From NCBI RefSeq assembly GCF_019891175.1, contig NZ_CP072600.1, positions 5,146,001 through 5,210,000 of the forward strand: a DNA stretch of 64,000 nt, given 5' to 3'. Shown here piece by piece: positions 18,950 to 28,758 of this stretch. This DNA comes from Leptothermofonsia sichuanensis E412. GTDB taxonomy: Bacteria > Cyanobacteriota > Cyanobacteriia > Leptolyngbyales > Leptolyngbyaceae. The notes beneath the pieces are model-generated. The model saw nothing but the letters and a program-made list of their open reading frames with translations. It was not told where the DNA came from and did not search any database. How positions within the stretch are numbered: position 1 is the first letter of the stretch; every line of letters starts with the position of its first letter. Position numbers and translations under genes: made by a program.

Positions 18950-19216
18950 CTAAGCTGGACTGGGGAAAGGAATCAGAATCAACAAACTGAGTCCTGTGAG
19001 GGCGATCGCCCCTGAAACCACCAGAAGCTTCCAGCGGCTCCACCCTGGGGCAGGGGCGATTGGACTGTCTGCTTTCTTTGACCTAGCAGATGAAACGGGC
19101 ACTAGCCAGAGCAGCAGGCTACCGACAGCCATCAGGCTGCCCAAAATTGTGCAAGTCCCCCCGATCCAGGCGATCGCAATCCATAGAATCTGATGCATCG
19201 GTTTCAACGTGGGCAA
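18950..19216 (-). CDS. Small two-helix membrane protein of unknown function
   Basis: 88 residues with two hydrophobic helices (about residues 9-40 and 62-82) joined by a basic, proline-containing loop. No family is recognised. It lies just upstream of the Nudix gene and is divergent from the F/SBPase gene. A second ATG (MHQILW, six residues in) is an alternative start. The good helix pattern and operon-like spacing favour a real gene, but the evidence is limited. Confidence 0.5.
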   Translation of the reverse strand: MPTLKPMHQILWIAIAWIGGTCTILGSLMAVGSLLLWLVPVSSARSKKADSPIAPAPGWSRWKLLVVSGAIALTGLSLLILIPFPSPA

Positions 19217-19388
19217 TCGGCACCCTCAACAACTCAACCTTCCAGCACGAAATGGCAGGCTCTCAGTAAAACTTAACACAGTCGAAATACAGGATTGGCT
19301 TCAAGGGCGGCTCCGCCTTTTGGTAGACTTAGCACTGAGGTCAATATTTCAGAAATCGCGCAATTCAGCAGTTGGGAGGACTTTCTTC

Positions 19389-20429
19389 GTGGAAAACACG
19401 CTTGGTCTGGAAATTATCGAGGTTGTTGAGCAAGCTGCCATTGCGTCTGCTCACTGGATGGGCAAGGGCGACAAAAACACTGCTGACCAGGTTGCTGTAG
19501 AGGCAATGCGAGAGCGCATGAACAAAATCTACATGCGGGGTCGGATTGTGATTGGGGAAGGGGAGCGAGATGAAGCTCCCATGCTTTACATCGGGGAAGA
19601 AGTCGGGATCTGTACCCGCGAAGATGCCAAAGCTTACTGCAACCCGGATGAACTGGTTGAGATTGATATTGCGGTTGATCCCTGTGAGGGCACCAATCTG
19701 GTTGCCTACGGGCAACCCGGTTCCATGGCCGTACTGGCAATCTCAGAAAAAGGCGGCTTGTTTAACGCGCCCGACTTTTACATGAAGAAGCTGGCAGCTC
19801 CACCCGCGGCTAAGGGCAAAGTTGATATCAATAAATCTGCGACTGAAAACCTCAAAATCCTATCCGAATGCTTAGATCGGAGTATTGAGGAACTGGTGGT
19901 AGTGGTGATGAAGCGCGATCGCCACAATGAGTTGATTAAAGAAATTCGGGAAGCGGGTGCCAGAGTTGCTCTGATCACTGATGGAGACGTGGGGGCTGCC
20001 CTCAACTGTGCCTTTGCGGGAACCAACATTCACGCCCTGATGGGGATCGGTGCGGCTCCCGAAGGGGTCATTACTGCGGCTGCTATGCGAGCACTGGGCG
20101 GGCACTTCCAGGGGCAACTGGTCTATGATCCCGAAATTGTCCAGACTAAAGAATGGGCAAATAAGACCAAGCAAGAAAACCTGGCCCGGCTCAAGGAAAT
20201 GGGAATTACCGACCCCGACAAGGTTTATGACACGCACGAATTAGCATCGGGGCAAACCGTCCTGTTCGCGGCGACTGGAATTACCACCGGCAACCTGCTG
20301 CAAGGGGTTCGCTTTTTCCACGGGGGTGCCAGAACCCAAACCTTGGTTATTTCCACCCAATCGAAGACGGCTCGATTCGTAGACACAATTCACATGACTG
20401 ACAAGCCAAAGAGCATTCAGTTGCGCTAG
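19389..20429 (+). CDS. glpX: Class II fructose-1,6-bisphosphatase / sedoheptulose-1,7-bisphosphatase
   Basis: 346-residue Calvin-cycle phosphatase of the cyanobacterial F/SBPase type, removing the C1 phosphate from both sugars. It begins with the almost invariant cyanobacterial N-terminus [20 protein letters not shown]. The metal site is visible: Asp33, Glu57 in GEGERDEAP, and Asp97 and Glu100 in DPCEGTN. The start is a GTG at 19389 with a strong GGAGGA ribosome site 8 nt upstream. Upstream in-frame sequence to 19209 is not family-like and is excluded. The enzyme is essential for carbon fixation in this group. Confidence 0.96.
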   Translation: MENTLGLEIIEVVEQAAIASAHWMGKGDKNTADQVAVEAMRERMNKIYMRGRIVIGEGERDEAPMLYIGEEVGICTREDAKAYCNPDELVEIDIAVDPCEGTNLVAYGQPGSMAVLAISEKGGLFNAPDFYMKKLAAPPAAKGKVDINKSATENLKILSECLDRSIEELVVVVMKRDRHNELIKEIREAGARVALITDGDVGAALNCAFAGTNIHALMGIGAAPEGVITAAAMRALGGHFQGQLVYDPEIVQTKEWANKTKQENLARLKEMGITDPDKVYDTHELASGQTVLFAATGITTGNLLQGVRFFHGGARTQTLVISTQSKTARFVDTIHMTDKPKSIQLR

Positions 20430-20540
20430 GTTTGCCAGTGACCGTCAGCAATTAACAACCCGGCTCCGCCGCTTGAACACCGATTGTTGACGGTTCATCC
20501 TTTACCCTTCGTTTAAGAACCTCCCATTTATCGTTCAGAT

Positions 20541-21833
20541 ATGAATATTGCTGTTGTTGGGTTGAGTCACAAAACTGCGCCAGTTGATGTTCGAGAGAAG
20601 CTCAGTATTCCTGAAAATATCTGTGATCAGGCGATCGCTCAGCTTTGTAACTACCCCCACATTGAAGAAGTTGCTATCCTCAGCACCTGCAACCGATTAG
20701 AAATTTATCTGGTCACCACTGAAACAGAGCATGGTGTACGGGAAGTTTGTCAGTTTTTGGCAGACCATAGCAAGCTACCCGTAACAACCTTGCGCCCTTA
20801 CCTGTTCACATTGCTGCACCAGGATGCGGTCATGCATCTCATGCGGGTGTCAGCCGGGCTGGATAGTCTGGTACTGGGTGAAGGGCAGATTTTAGCCCAG
20901 GTGAAAAACTGCCATAAACTGGGGCAACAGCATCAGGGGGTGAGCCGCACCCTCAATCAATTATTTAAACAAGCCATTTCTGCGGGTAAGCGGGTACGAA
21001 CCGAAACCAGCATCGGTACGGGCGCAGTTTCAATCAGTTCGGCTGCCGTAGAGCTGGCACAGATGAAGGTGCAAAACCTGGCAGCCTATCGGGTGGCGAT
21101 TGTGGGAGCGGGCAAAATGTCCCGTCTGCTGGTACAACACCTGTTGGCCAAAGGCGCTGCCCAGATTTCTATCCTGAACCGATCGCAGGAGCGGTCCAAG
21201 GAACTGGCAAACCAGTTTCCCAATGCAGACCTGCACCTGCATCCCCTGTCAGATATGATGGCCGTAATTGCCAATTCAGACCTGGTGTTTACCAGCACTG
21301 CTTCTACAGAACCCTTACTGGATCGGGCAAAGCTGGAAATGACTCTGGCTCCCGGGCAGCATCTCATGCTGTTTGATATTTCAGTGCCCCGAAATGTTGA
21401 TGCGGATGTGAACACCCTGCCCCATGTGCAGGTGTTCAACGTGGATGACCTGAAGGCCGTGGTGGCACAGAACCAGGAAGCTCGTCGCCAGATGGCAATG
21501 GAAGCCGAGGCTCTACTGGATGAAGAAGTGGAGGCATTTGATCTGTGGTGGCGATCGCTGGAAACCGTTTCTACCATCAGCAGCCTGCGGGAAAAAGTGG
21601 AAACCATTCGCACCCAGGAACTGGAAAAAGCCCTCTCCCGCTTAGGCTCCGAATTTGCAGAAAAGCATCAGGAAGTGATTGAGGCGCTGACTCGTGGCAT
21701 TGTCAACAAGATTCTGCATGATCCAATGGTGCAACTCCGTGCCCAGCAGGACATTGAAGCCCGTCGCGCCGCCATGCAGACCCTTTCCATGCTATTCAAT
21801 CTGGACCCGTCATCGAACAAGCAGTTTGGCTGA
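20541..21833 (+). CDS. hemA: Glutamyl-tRNA reductase
   Basis: 430 residues. First committed enzyme of C5 tetrapyrrole (chlorophyll, haem, bilin) synthesis, reducing glutamyl-tRNA to glutamate-1-semialdehyde with NADPH. The N-terminal catalytic domain has [14 protein letters not shown] and nucleophile Cys50 in STCNRLEIY. The NADPH domain has GAGKMSRL, and a C-terminal dimerisation helix region follows. The length is normal. It follows glpX by 111 nt on the same strand. Confidence 0.97.
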   Translation: MNIAVVGLSHKTAPVDVREKLSIPENICDQAIAQLCNYPHIEEVAILSTCNRLEIYLVTTETEHGVREVCQFLADHSKLPVTTLRPYLFTLLHQDAVMHLMRVSAGLDSLVLGEGQILAQVKNCHKLGQQHQGVSRTLNQLFKQAISAGKRVRTETSIGTGAVSISSAAVELAQMKVQNLAAYRVAIVGAGKMSRLLVQHLLAKGAAQISILNRSQERSKELANQFPNADLHLHPLSDMMAVIANSDLVFTSTASTEPLLDRAKLEMTLAPGQHLMLFDISVPRNVDADVNTLPHVQVFNVDDLKAVVAQNQEARRQMAMEAEALLDEEVEAFDLWWRSLETVSTISSLREKVETIRTQELEKALSRLGSEFAEKHQEVIEALTRGIVNKILHDPMVQLRAQQDIEARRAAMQTLSMLFNLDPSSNKQFG

Positions 21834-22198
21834 GGATGGATTGCTGAATGGGGATAGAATGCCCGTCAGATTACACTCCTTGCCAGGTTCCTGCCTGGCA
21901 ATGCCAGAGAGGAAACTCAAGCCTCCACCTGCCACCTGCCAGGCGTTCTATCTACTTGCCGAGGGACTCTGGAAGCTGGACTTCCATGCACTGTTCCCAC
22001 ACTGGAACCTGGCAACGAGACTATAAGCGGACACTAATCGCATACCAGGCTTCAGCCTGGAAACAAGGTTATAAGCATACGCTAATCACCTATGAAGGCT
22101 GGAATGAGGGTTGGTTAAATTTTTCCAGCAGGCGTGACAGGAGCGAACTAAATTAACTGCGCTAAAGTTTATAAAGCGTACTCTTGACCCCTGGCAGC
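21834..22198. other. Intergenic region with CCAGG-type inverted repeats
   Basis: 365 bp without a gene. It contains several short inverted repeats built on CCAGGTTCCTGCCTGG-like and CCAGGCTTCAGCCTGG cores (21886-22060) and a repeated AAGCGGACACTAATCGC / AAGCATACGCTAATCAC segment (about 22026-22090). These match the CTGG...CCAGG motifs also seen near 16885, 29365 and 42710. Confidence 0.65.
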
Positions 22199-24019
22199 AT
22201 GGCGGATTCCTACCTCTCAGAAACTTCTAGAAAACGTCCGCCCCGGGAAACCGATTGGCGCTTATTTTCCCGGCTAATTCCTTACGGTATGCGGCATCGG
22301 CGGCTATTTATCGTCTCCATGCTGCTGCTGATTCCTGCCTCAATTGCAGGCGCAGTTCAACCCATCCTGGTTGGTCAGGCAGTTTCCCTGATCGGTCAGG
22401 AACCAAACACCTGGGAATTTCTGCGCCAGTTCCCCTTATCGACTGGAATCAATATACTGGCTGGCTTACTGCTGTTGACCCTGCTGGTAAGGGGTGTGCT
22501 GGATGCCTGGCAGGGGTTTCTGGTACAGAAGGTGGGGCAGCAGATCACGGCAGATATTCGGGATGATTTATTTCACCATGTCACCTCACTGGCAATGCGG
22601 TTTTTTGATCGCACGCCAGTCGGCAGACTCATCACCAGGCTCACCAGTGATGTGGAGGCGCTGGGGGATGTCTTCTCCACCGGCGCGATCGGTATTCTTG
22701 GTGATCTATTTTCCATTCTGGTACTGGTGGTCATCATGTTTTTGCAGCAGTGGCAACTGGCGTTATTGCTGGTTGTGATGCTGTTGCCTGTGACTATTCT
22801 GATCATTTACTTTCAAAATCAATATCGGCGGGCAAACTATCGTGCCCGGGAAGAACTGTCTGCCCTCAACTCAATGTTGCAAGAAAATATTGTGGGTATC
22901 GGAGTAGTGCAGCTCTTTCGTCGGCAGGCGTTTAATGCTGATTTGTTCCGCACTATTAATCAGCGCTACATCAAAGAAGTGGATCGCACCATCTTTCACG
23001 ATTCAGCAATTTCAGCCACACTGGAATGGATTTCGCTGGTGGCGATCGCGGGTGTCCTCTGGGTTGGTGGCATTTTTATCTTGAATGGCACGCTGGACTT
23101 TGGATTGCTGGCAACCTTCATTCTGTTTGCCCAGCGTTTATTTGACCCCCTGCGCCAGTTTGCCGAGAAATTTACGGCAATCCAGGCGGGACTGACTGCC
23201 ATTGAACGAGTCAGTGACGTGTTGAGTGAGCCAATAGAGATCCGCGATTCAGATACACCTCAATCCTTTTCACCCGAGACGGATGCAGCGACTGGTGAAA
23301 TTCGGTTTGAACATGTCTGGTTCGGGTACAAGCCAGATGAATACGTCCTGAAAGATCTGGATTTTGTTATTCATCCTGGAGAGAAGGTCGCCCTTGTCGG
23401 ACCGACCGGAGCCGGGAAAAGTTCCATCATTCGACTGCTCAGTCGCCTCTATGAAGCAACTGAAGGACGCATTCTGGTAGATGGGATTGATATCCGCGAA
23501 CTCCCCCAAACCGAACTGCGCCGCCATGTTGGTGTTATTCTCCAGGATGGGTTTGTGTTTGCCGGCGATGTCAAAAGTAACATTACATTGGGCGAAACTT
23601 ATTCATTGGAGCAAATCCAGGCAGCGGCTCGCAGCACCAATGTTGATCGTTTGATTGAGCAACTGCCCCAGGGTTACAGTACCCCCCTGCGAGAACGAGG
23701 CACTAACCTGTCGGGGGGGCAGAAACAACTCCTGGCATTTGCCCGCGCCGCCATCCGTGACCCGCGCATCCTGGTGCTGGATGAAGCCACCGCCAGTCTG
23801 GATGTGGGCACTGAGGCATTAATCCAGGAAGCCTTAGATCACCTGTTAGAAGGCAGGACAGCAATTATTATTGCCCACCGACTGTCTACCATTCGGAATT
23901 GCGATCGCATCCTGGTGCTTAAACGTGGGCAACTGGTTGAATCTGGTAGCCATGAAGAACTCCTGGCACAGGGGGGACTGTATGCCAGCCTTTATCAGCT
24001 CCAAATGCTGGAAAACTGA
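22199..24019 (+). CDS. ABC exporter, fused permease and ATPase (MdlB/MsbA-like)
   Basis: 606 residues. A six-helix ABC exporter transmembrane domain occupies about residues 30-330. The nucleotide-binding domain follows, with Walker A GPTGAGKSS, signature LSGGQKQLL, Walker B ILVLDEATAS and the His switch IIAHRLST. It probably forms a dimer and exports lipids, peptides or drugs; the substrate is unknown. The ATG at 22199 is preferred over an in-frame TTG at 22184. The next gene, rnc, begins 34 nt later on the same strand. Confidence 0.9.
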   Translation: MADSYLSETSRKRPPRETDWRLFSRLIPYGMRHRRLFIVSMLLLIPASIAGAVQPILVGQAVSLIGQEPNTWEFLRQFPLSTGINILAGLLLLTLLVRGVLDAWQGFLVQKVGQQITADIRDDLFHHVTSLAMRFFDRTPVGRLITRLTSDVEALGDVFSTGAIGILGDLFSILVLVVIMFLQQWQLALLLVVMLLPVTILIIYFQNQYRRANYRAREELSALNSMLQENIVGIGVVQLFRRQAFNADLFRTINQRYIKEVDRTIFHDSAISATLEWISLVAIAGVLWVGGIFILNGTLDFGLLATFILFAQRLFDPLRQFAEKFTAIQAGLTAIERVSDVLSEPIEIRDSDTPQSFSPETDAATGEIRFEHVWFGYKPDEYVLKDLDFVIHPGEKVALVGPTGAGKSSIIRLLSRLYEATEGRILVDGIDIRELPQTELRRHVGVILQDGFVFAGDVKSNITLGETYSLEQIQAAARSTNVDRLIEQLPQGYSTPLRERGTNLSGGQKQLLAFARAAIRDPRILVLDEATASLDVGTEALIQEALDHLLEGRTAIIIAHRLSTIRNCDRILVLKRGQLVESGSHEELLAQGGLYASLYQLQMLEN

Positions 24020-24053
24020 ATGACGAAACTCTGTAATTACTCTGTGAATAGAC

Positions 24054-24728
24054 ATGCATGAATTGTTGAACTTCCGAGATCAACAGCTCCTACTACAGGC
24101 ATTGACCCATCGTTCCTATGTCAACGAGAATCCTGGTGCAGTGCATAATGAGCGCCTGGAATTTTTAGGCGATGCTCTGTTGACCTTCATCAGTGGTGAC
24201 TATCTCTATCAGCAGCATCCAGAGCTGGCGGAGGATGAAATGACCCGCCGCAGAGCGGCCCTGGTTAATGAAAAACAACTGGCTAAATTTGCCCTCGAAA
24301 TTGGACTGGATTCAAGAATGCGGCTGGGAAGAGGAGCAATCCAGGATGGAGGTTTTCAGAATCCCAATTTGCTAAGCTGTACGTTTGAGTCAGTCGTCGG
24401 TGCCTGGTATCTGGATCGCGATCGCAACCTTGAGGCAGTCCGCCCAATTATTGAAGATCTGTTTAATTCGGTATCGCTGACTCCAAATCAAATCCGCTCC
24501 AATGTCGATCCCAAAAATCAATTGCAAGAGTGGGTACAGGCAAATATAGGACCTGTGTTGCCCCAATATATTACGAAGCGAATTGGAGGGCCGGATCACG
24601 CACCAGAATACCTGGCGCAGGTTTTAATTGGTAATCAACTGTATGGAGAAGGCACAGCCTGCGGCAAAAAAGAGGCAGAAAAGCGTGCCGCTGAAAACGC
24701 TTTATCTAAGCTAAGGAGCGTGGATTAA
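24054..24728 (+). CDS. rnc: Ribonuclease III with an atypical active site
   Basis: 224 residues: an RNase III domain (NERLEFLGDA at 32-41) then a C-terminal double-stranded RNA-binding domain (PKNQLQEWVQ..., KKEAEKRAAENAL). Of the four usual metal-binding residues, Glu36, Asp40 and Glu112 are present. The position matching E. coli Asp114 is Cys109 (LLSCTFESVVGAWYLD instead of a D-x-x-E motif). This may weaken or alter cleavage; many cyanobacteria carry more than one RNase III gene, so this copy could be specialised. The last five residues and the TAA stop are supplied by a dispersed repeat that begins at 24711. Confidence 0.9.
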   Translation: MHELLNFRDQQLLLQALTHRSYVNENPGAVHNERLEFLGDALLTFISGDYLYQQHPELAEDEMTRRRAALVNEKQLAKFALEIGLDSRMRLGRGAIQDGGFQNPNLLSCTFESVVGAWYLDRDRNLEAVRPIIEDLFNSVSLTPNQIRSNVDPKNQLQEWVQANIGPVLPQYITKRIGGPDHAPEYLAQVLIGNQLYGEGTACGKKEAEKRAAENALSKLRSVD

Positions 24729-24842
24729 ATAAACTGAAAAACTGAAAAACTTAAGGTTCTACCGCAGGGACACATAGGAATTGCTCTGTGTTCTCTGTGC
24801 CTCTGTGGTAAAATTTCAGGTTATAAAGTTTTCATTCCGAAG
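24711..24842 (+). repeat. MITE-like repeat family A, copy 1
   Basis: Starts CTAAGGAGCGTGGATTAAAT, has the internal palindrome built on CCTCTGTGG/CACAGAG, and ends with a worn copy of AATCCTCATTCCTAAG. Its first 18 bases encode the C-terminus and stop of rnc. Confidence 0.85.
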
Positions 24843-24898
24843 AAACCCTTTGTAAAGGAATATAGATTGTAAAAGAATATAAACGCTATATAAACGCC

Positions 24899-26086
24899 TC
24901 AAAAATTGACACGAAGATTTTGCACTTTATCTGCCCGATTGACTGTAATTACCATTGAACTTGGACGCTGACTCAGGAATTCCTGCAATTGTCCAAATCC
25001 TTCGATTTGAATGCCATCCACAGCAACCAGGCGATCGCCCACTCGGATGCCAACAGTCTGAGCAGGTGAGCCACGTTCAACCGACTGAACCTCCAGAGTC
25101 ATCTTGTCAATCACAAGTCCTAAACGGGAACCGGAAGGCATTCTACCAGGAGAATGCATCCCAGGCTGAAACGGTTCAGTTGGCACTGGATAGGCTTCAG
25201 GAGGCATCATGGGAAACCGTTCCATAGGCATTGGAGGTTCCATCGGGTAGGACGGGACTGGATAGGAATCCCCATAGGACGGTTGAAAAGACTCTGGTTG
25301 AGGATAGTTCGGACGAGAACTGTAGTAATTTCCACCAGTTCCCCTCTGGGCGATAAAGTTACGGGCAACTGCAACGTTGGTCGCAAAACTAATACCGCTG
25401 TTTTCACCAGAGGGAGATTGCCAGATTGCCTTGTTCACGCCGATCATTTCCCCCTGTTGATTCAGCAGGGGTCCTCCCGAATTTCCAGGCTGCAAAACGA
25501 GGGCAGATTGTAAGTCGCCGTTGCGCCGCACGGTTGTTAACTGCCCCCGGGTTAAAACACCAGGCCGGGCAAAAGGACTCCCAATCGCGCAGACCGGCTG
25601 ACCCAATTGAATCGCTGAAGGATTGCCAAAACGAATGGCAGGCAACCGCTCCTGGGTATTCAATTTAACCAGGGCAAGATCGTTGACAGGGTCTGCTGCG
25701 ATGACCCGCCCCTGATACTGTTTACCATTGATGAGCTTGACCCCGATCACCCCACTCCTGGCAGGTCTGACCACATGGTGGTTCGTAATCACCAGTCCAT
25801 CAGGACTGACAATACTTCCAGACCCAAAGGCCTGACCAGCATGAATGGTTACAACGGAAGGACCCGCTTCCTTGCAGTCTTTGCCCGTTTGCCCACTCGT
25901 CTGATTTGGCTTGGTTTGTTTGACCGATGCCTCTGGTTGCTGGGCAAATTCGTCCTGCCATTCAACTCCAATTCGCTTCAAACCTTCCGTCAATAAAGGA
26001 ATATCAGCATTAGAGGGGATGGCTGACGCAATAGTGCGTGCAACTAGAAAAAAAGAACCTGCGAAAAGCCAGGGCAGAAGTTTCAT
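24899..26086 (-). CDS. HtrA/Deg-like serine protease, periplasmic
   Basis: 395 residues. An N-terminal signal sequence (LLPWLFAGSFFLVARTIASA) is followed by a trypsin-like domain with catalytic His104 (TNHHVV), Asp136 (NDLALV) and Ser203 (PGNSGGPLL). A proline/methionine-rich linker (about 245-310) follows, then a PDZ domain (about 320-395). It is a typical Deg-type quality-control protease. Cyanobacterial homologues include HtrA, HhoA and HhoB, but it is too diverged to assign to one. A related gene lies immediately upstream on the same strand (197 nt between them), suggesting tandem duplication. Confidence 0.88.
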   Translation of the reverse strand: MKLLPWLFAGSFFLVARTIASAIPSNADIPLLTEGLKRIGVEWQDEFAQQPEASVKQTKPNQTSGQTGKDCKEAGPSVVTIHAGQAFGSGSIVSPDGLVITNHHVVRPARSGVIGVKLINGKQYQGRVIAADPVNDLALVKLNTQERLPAIRFGNPSAIQLGQPVCAIGSPFARPGVLTRGQLTTVRRNGDLQSALVLQPGNSGGPLLNQQGEMIGVNKAIWQSPSGENSGISFATNVAVARNFIAQRGTGGNYYSSRPNYPQPESFQPSYGDSYPVPSYPMEPPMPMERFPMMPPEAYPVPTEPFQPGMHSPGRMPSGSRLGLVIDKMTLEVQSVERGSPAQTVGIRVGDRLVAVDGIQIEGFGQLQEFLSQRPSSMVITVNRADKVQNLRVNF

Positions 26087-26282
26087 AGGAGTCTAAGTCT
26101 GATTTGCCAGCAGGGGAGGAGACTTCAGCGTTTGTTGGCGACGATCGCCCGAAAAACGCAGGCCAGGTGAAATGTAATCAGAAGAACACTCAGCAGATGG
26201 TACAAAAATACTATTCATCTATCTCTGGTCTATTATGCACCAAAACTGAAAGGTTGGTGTATGCGGTTTACAGCCCACAAAC

Positions 26283-27326
26283 TTAGAAATTGACCCTGAG
26301 GGTCGCCTCTTTCCAGTTTCGATTAATAGTAAAGACGGCTGATGCCGGTTTTTGGTTCAAAAATGCCTCCAACTCTTCCATTTGCCTCAGGAAATCCCCG
26401 TTGACAGCCACCAGCCGATCGCCTGGCTTGAAGCCACTGATAGCACTCAGAGAACCTGCCTGCACCCGGCGCACAATTAAATGCTTGCGATCTACAATCA
26501 GCCCTAACAGTTCCCTGGATCCCAAAGAACTCTGCTTCAGTATTGGGGGAGACTCCCGGACAAAGGGTGATGTGGGCAATGAAGTCCGCTCACGGAGACG
26601 GGATTGAGCGTTTGGAATTCCCCTGCCTGAGGGTGCTCCAGGAACTGATGGTCTGGGCTTGAGCGGTGCGATCGCCCCCCAATGGGTTGACTCAATCAAC
26701 TGTCTGGCAACCCCAATGCCAGTGGCCAGGCTGGAGCCACTGTTCTGTCCAGAGGAAAACTGCAACATGGCTTTGTTAATTCCAATCAACTCTCCTTGCC
26801 CGTTGAGCAATGGGCCACCAGAGTGTCCAGGATTTAACATCACTGTGGATTGCAGATCTCCGTTGGGCCTAATCACACTTAAAACTCCCACAGTCAGCCC
26901 CCCTGGAACCCCAAAAGGACTGCCGATTGCCCACACATTCTGTCCAGGTTGAGCATCTCTTCCCCTGGCGATGGGCACCGTAGGCAACCGTTGATGGGTA
27001 GTCAACTGAATCAATGCCAGGTCGTTGCGGCGATCGCTGCCAACCACCCTGCCGGAATAGCAGGTTCCCTCAAAGGTTTGAATCACAAGCGGCTCACCTC
27101 CCGGATGGTTGATTACACTCTGAACGACATGATAGTTGGTGATGACCAGCCCTTCTGCCCGGATAATACTACCAGAGCCAATTTTGTTTCCGGCATGAAC
27201 AGTCACCACCGCTGATTCCACTTTCCATCTATGCTTAAGCACAGATGCCGGAAAAGTCCTTGCTTCCATTTGCTGGCTGTCAACAACTTGAACAGCGGTG
27301 TCGGCACGAATGAATTGATAGATCAA
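26283..27326 (-). CDS. HtrA-like serine protease, paralogue with unclear N-terminus
   Basis: 347 residues. The trypsin-like triad is intact: His66 (TNYHVV), Asp102 (NDLAL) and Ser169 (PGHSGGPLL). A basic linker and a C-terminal PDZ domain follow. The upstream protease is clearly related in sequence and layout, so the two are tandem paralogues. The start is poor: a TTG at 27326 inside a hydrophobic stretch (VLFTIGYPVLLIYQF) that would make a signal peptide or anchor. No in-frame ATG precedes it before a stop at 27372-27374. The N-terminus has probably been damaged by a small mutation or uses a rare start codon. Confidence 0.75.
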   Translation of the reverse strand: MIYQFIRADTAVQVVDSQQMEARTFPASVLKHRWKVESAVVTVHAGNKIGSGSIIRAEGLVITNYHVVQSVINHPGGEPLVIQTFEGTCYSGRVVGSDRRNDLALIQLTTHQRLPTVPIARGRDAQPGQNVWAIGSPFGVPGGLTVGVLSVIRPNGDLQSTVMLNPGHSGGPLLNGQGELIGINKAMLQFSSGQNSGSSLATGIGVARQLIESTHWGAIAPLKPRPSVPGAPSGRGIPNAQSRLRERTSLPTSPFVRESPPILKQSSLGSRELLGLIVDRKHLIVRRVQAGSLSAISGFKPGDRLVAVNGDFLRQMEELEAFLNQKPASAVFTINRNWKEATLRVNF

Positions 27327-27465
27327 CAGAACTGGATAGCCAATCGTAAAAAGAACGTTGGAGAAAGAATTTCAAATTCAATGTCAGAAAAACATTTGAA
27401 GCTGATTTAACTTTACAAAACCGATCGCACCCAATCCGGATATTCCCTGACAGCTACTTTTACCC

Positions 27466-28047
27466 ATGCAGTATTCTGTCCATGCACCCAGCCAATTCAT
27501 TCGCCTCCACAAAGACAGATTGCTGCCCACCTGGTCGCGTCCAGTCTCATCTGTCCTGGTTATCCTGCAACCAGCCAACTGCAAGCTGTGTGAGCAATCT
27601 TCAGCCGCAGAGCAGCAGAAACAAATACTGCGCCAGAAATTTCTTGACCTTGGCTACCCGATTGCCCATCAACTTCAGCAACAGGGATATCTGGCAGATC
27701 TATTTGACCCCCGCACTGGTATACCGCTTCTCTCCCAGCCCGGTCAATTGAGGCTGGATGATGTGGCCGTTGCCCATGCCTGCCTGGGCTATCCCAAAAT
27801 GGTGAGTGCTGGCTGCTCAGTCCTGGTGCATCCGACCTGGGGAAGTGCCGTTTATCCCTCCACGCTGGTGTCGTCAGCCAACACAGAAACAGTGGAGCGG
27901 GTGGTTCAGGAGGTGCAAAGGGGTTCAGGCAGACGGCGGCACCTGTCTGAATGCCACCAATCTCTGACTGGTTGCGGCAGATTGACCGAGTACAGGGTGA
28001 TCACCATCGGTTCTGACGAACCCTGTCCAACAATTTCAACGCTATAG
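27466..28047 (+). CDS. MMADHC-like protein (methylmalonic aciduria and homocystinuria type D family)
   Basis: 193 residues matching the cyanobacterial branch of the cobalamin-trafficking MMADHC family (PF10229). It has characteristic segments VLVILQPANC, YLADLFDPRTGIPLL, LRLDDVAVAHACLGYP and VHPTWGSAVYPSTLVSS. Its function in cyanobacteria is not established; in animals the family channels vitamin B12. The conserved part ends near residue 150. The last ~45 residues are basic and cysteine-containing and are read through the end of a convergent gene, so the natural stop may have been lost. Confidence 0.75.
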   Translation: MQYSVHAPSQFIRLHKDRLLPTWSRPVSSVLVILQPANCKLCEQSSAAEQQKQILRQKFLDLGYPIAHQLQQQGYLADLFDPRTGIPLLSQPGQLRLDDVAVAHACLGYPKMVSAGCSVLVHPTWGSAVYPSTLVSSANTETVERVVQEVQRGSGRRRHLSECHQSLTGCGRLTEYRVITIGSDEPCPTISTL

Positions 28048-28280
28048 GAAGGATGATTGCGGGTTGCCAGATCAGCAATAAACCGTCTGCCAATTCGCCG
28101 CCAACTGGGTTCTTTACCACGCCACTGCAAGCGACAACAGGGGTAGGGAAGTTGTTCGCGATCGAACAGACGACAACAGGGACCAATTACCCGATAGCTA
28201 AAATGGCAACCAGGACTAAAAAAAATTTGCCCATGATTCAGCGGATGGGACAATGACACGATTTTCTCAGCCTGGCTCAT
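27906..28280 (-). CDS. Conserved hypothetical protein
   Basis: 124 residues with a compact, non-random composition (FSPGCHFSYRVIGPCCRLFDRE, GRRFIADLATRNHPSYSVEIVG, EPMVITLYSVNLP). I do not recognise a named domain. Several Cys and His residues in the first half (including a Cys-Cys pair) could bind metal. It overlaps the end of the convergent MMADHC-like gene by 142 nt; one of the two is probably longer than its ancestor. Confidence 0.6.
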   Translation of the reverse strand: MSQAEKIVSLSHPLNHGQIFFSPGCHFSYRVIGPCCRLFDREQLPYPCCRLQWRGKEPSWRRIGRRFIADLATRNHPSYSVEIVGQGSSEPMVITLYSVNLPQPVRDWWHSDRCRRLPEPLCTS

Positions 28281-28318
28281 AACTTCCCTGGGAAAATCAA
28301 GAAATTAAAATTTGCATC

Positions 28319-28672
28319 CTACCCAAAGGTAGACCCATTCCACCCCCACATTGCCCCCTTTGCATCAGCAAACTCAATGTAGATGCGGTTCGCTGGCACC
28401 CCTAAAGCTTGGTTGAGTTGGGCACAAAAATCCTGGCTCATTGCTTTTGTCTGAGCTGAACTCATCGTACCTACATTTTTAATCTCAACGTAGCAAACTG
28501 GATCGTCCGTACCTCCAAAGGTCATGGCAACCCCCAGTTCCAGTGCTGTCATAATATAGGACTCCGGTTTTCCCAGATGGTTGGACAGACTGACTGAAAG
28601 GCTCTTTAACAACCCATTCACCTGGGACTGATCCAACCCATCCACAGAAGTCTGCACTTTAATCAAAGGCAT
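28319..28672 (-). CDS. Tautomerase of the MIF family (phenylpyruvate tautomerase-like)
   Basis: 117 residues with Pro2 directly after the initiator Met, the catalytic base of the tautomerase superfamily. It has MIF-type segments YIMTALELGVAMTFGG, CYVEIKNVG and RIYIEFADAKGAMWGWNGSTFG. It probably forms a trimer and catalyses keto-enol tautomerisation of phenylpyruvate-like compounds; the physiological role in bacteria is unknown. The length is normal. Confidence 0.88.
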   Translation of the reverse strand: MPLIKVQTSVDGLDQSQVNGLLKSLSVSLSNHLGKPESYIMTALELGVAMTFGGTDDPVCYVEIKNVGTMSSAQTKAMSQDFCAQLNQALGVPANRIYIEFADAKGAMWGWNGSTFG

Positions 28673-28758
28673 GGCTACACTGCTCTCCTGATCACCTTAC
28701 TCCTCACCCCACCCTGCGGGAACGCCAAAGGTGAACACCCCTACTCCTTACCCCCCAA

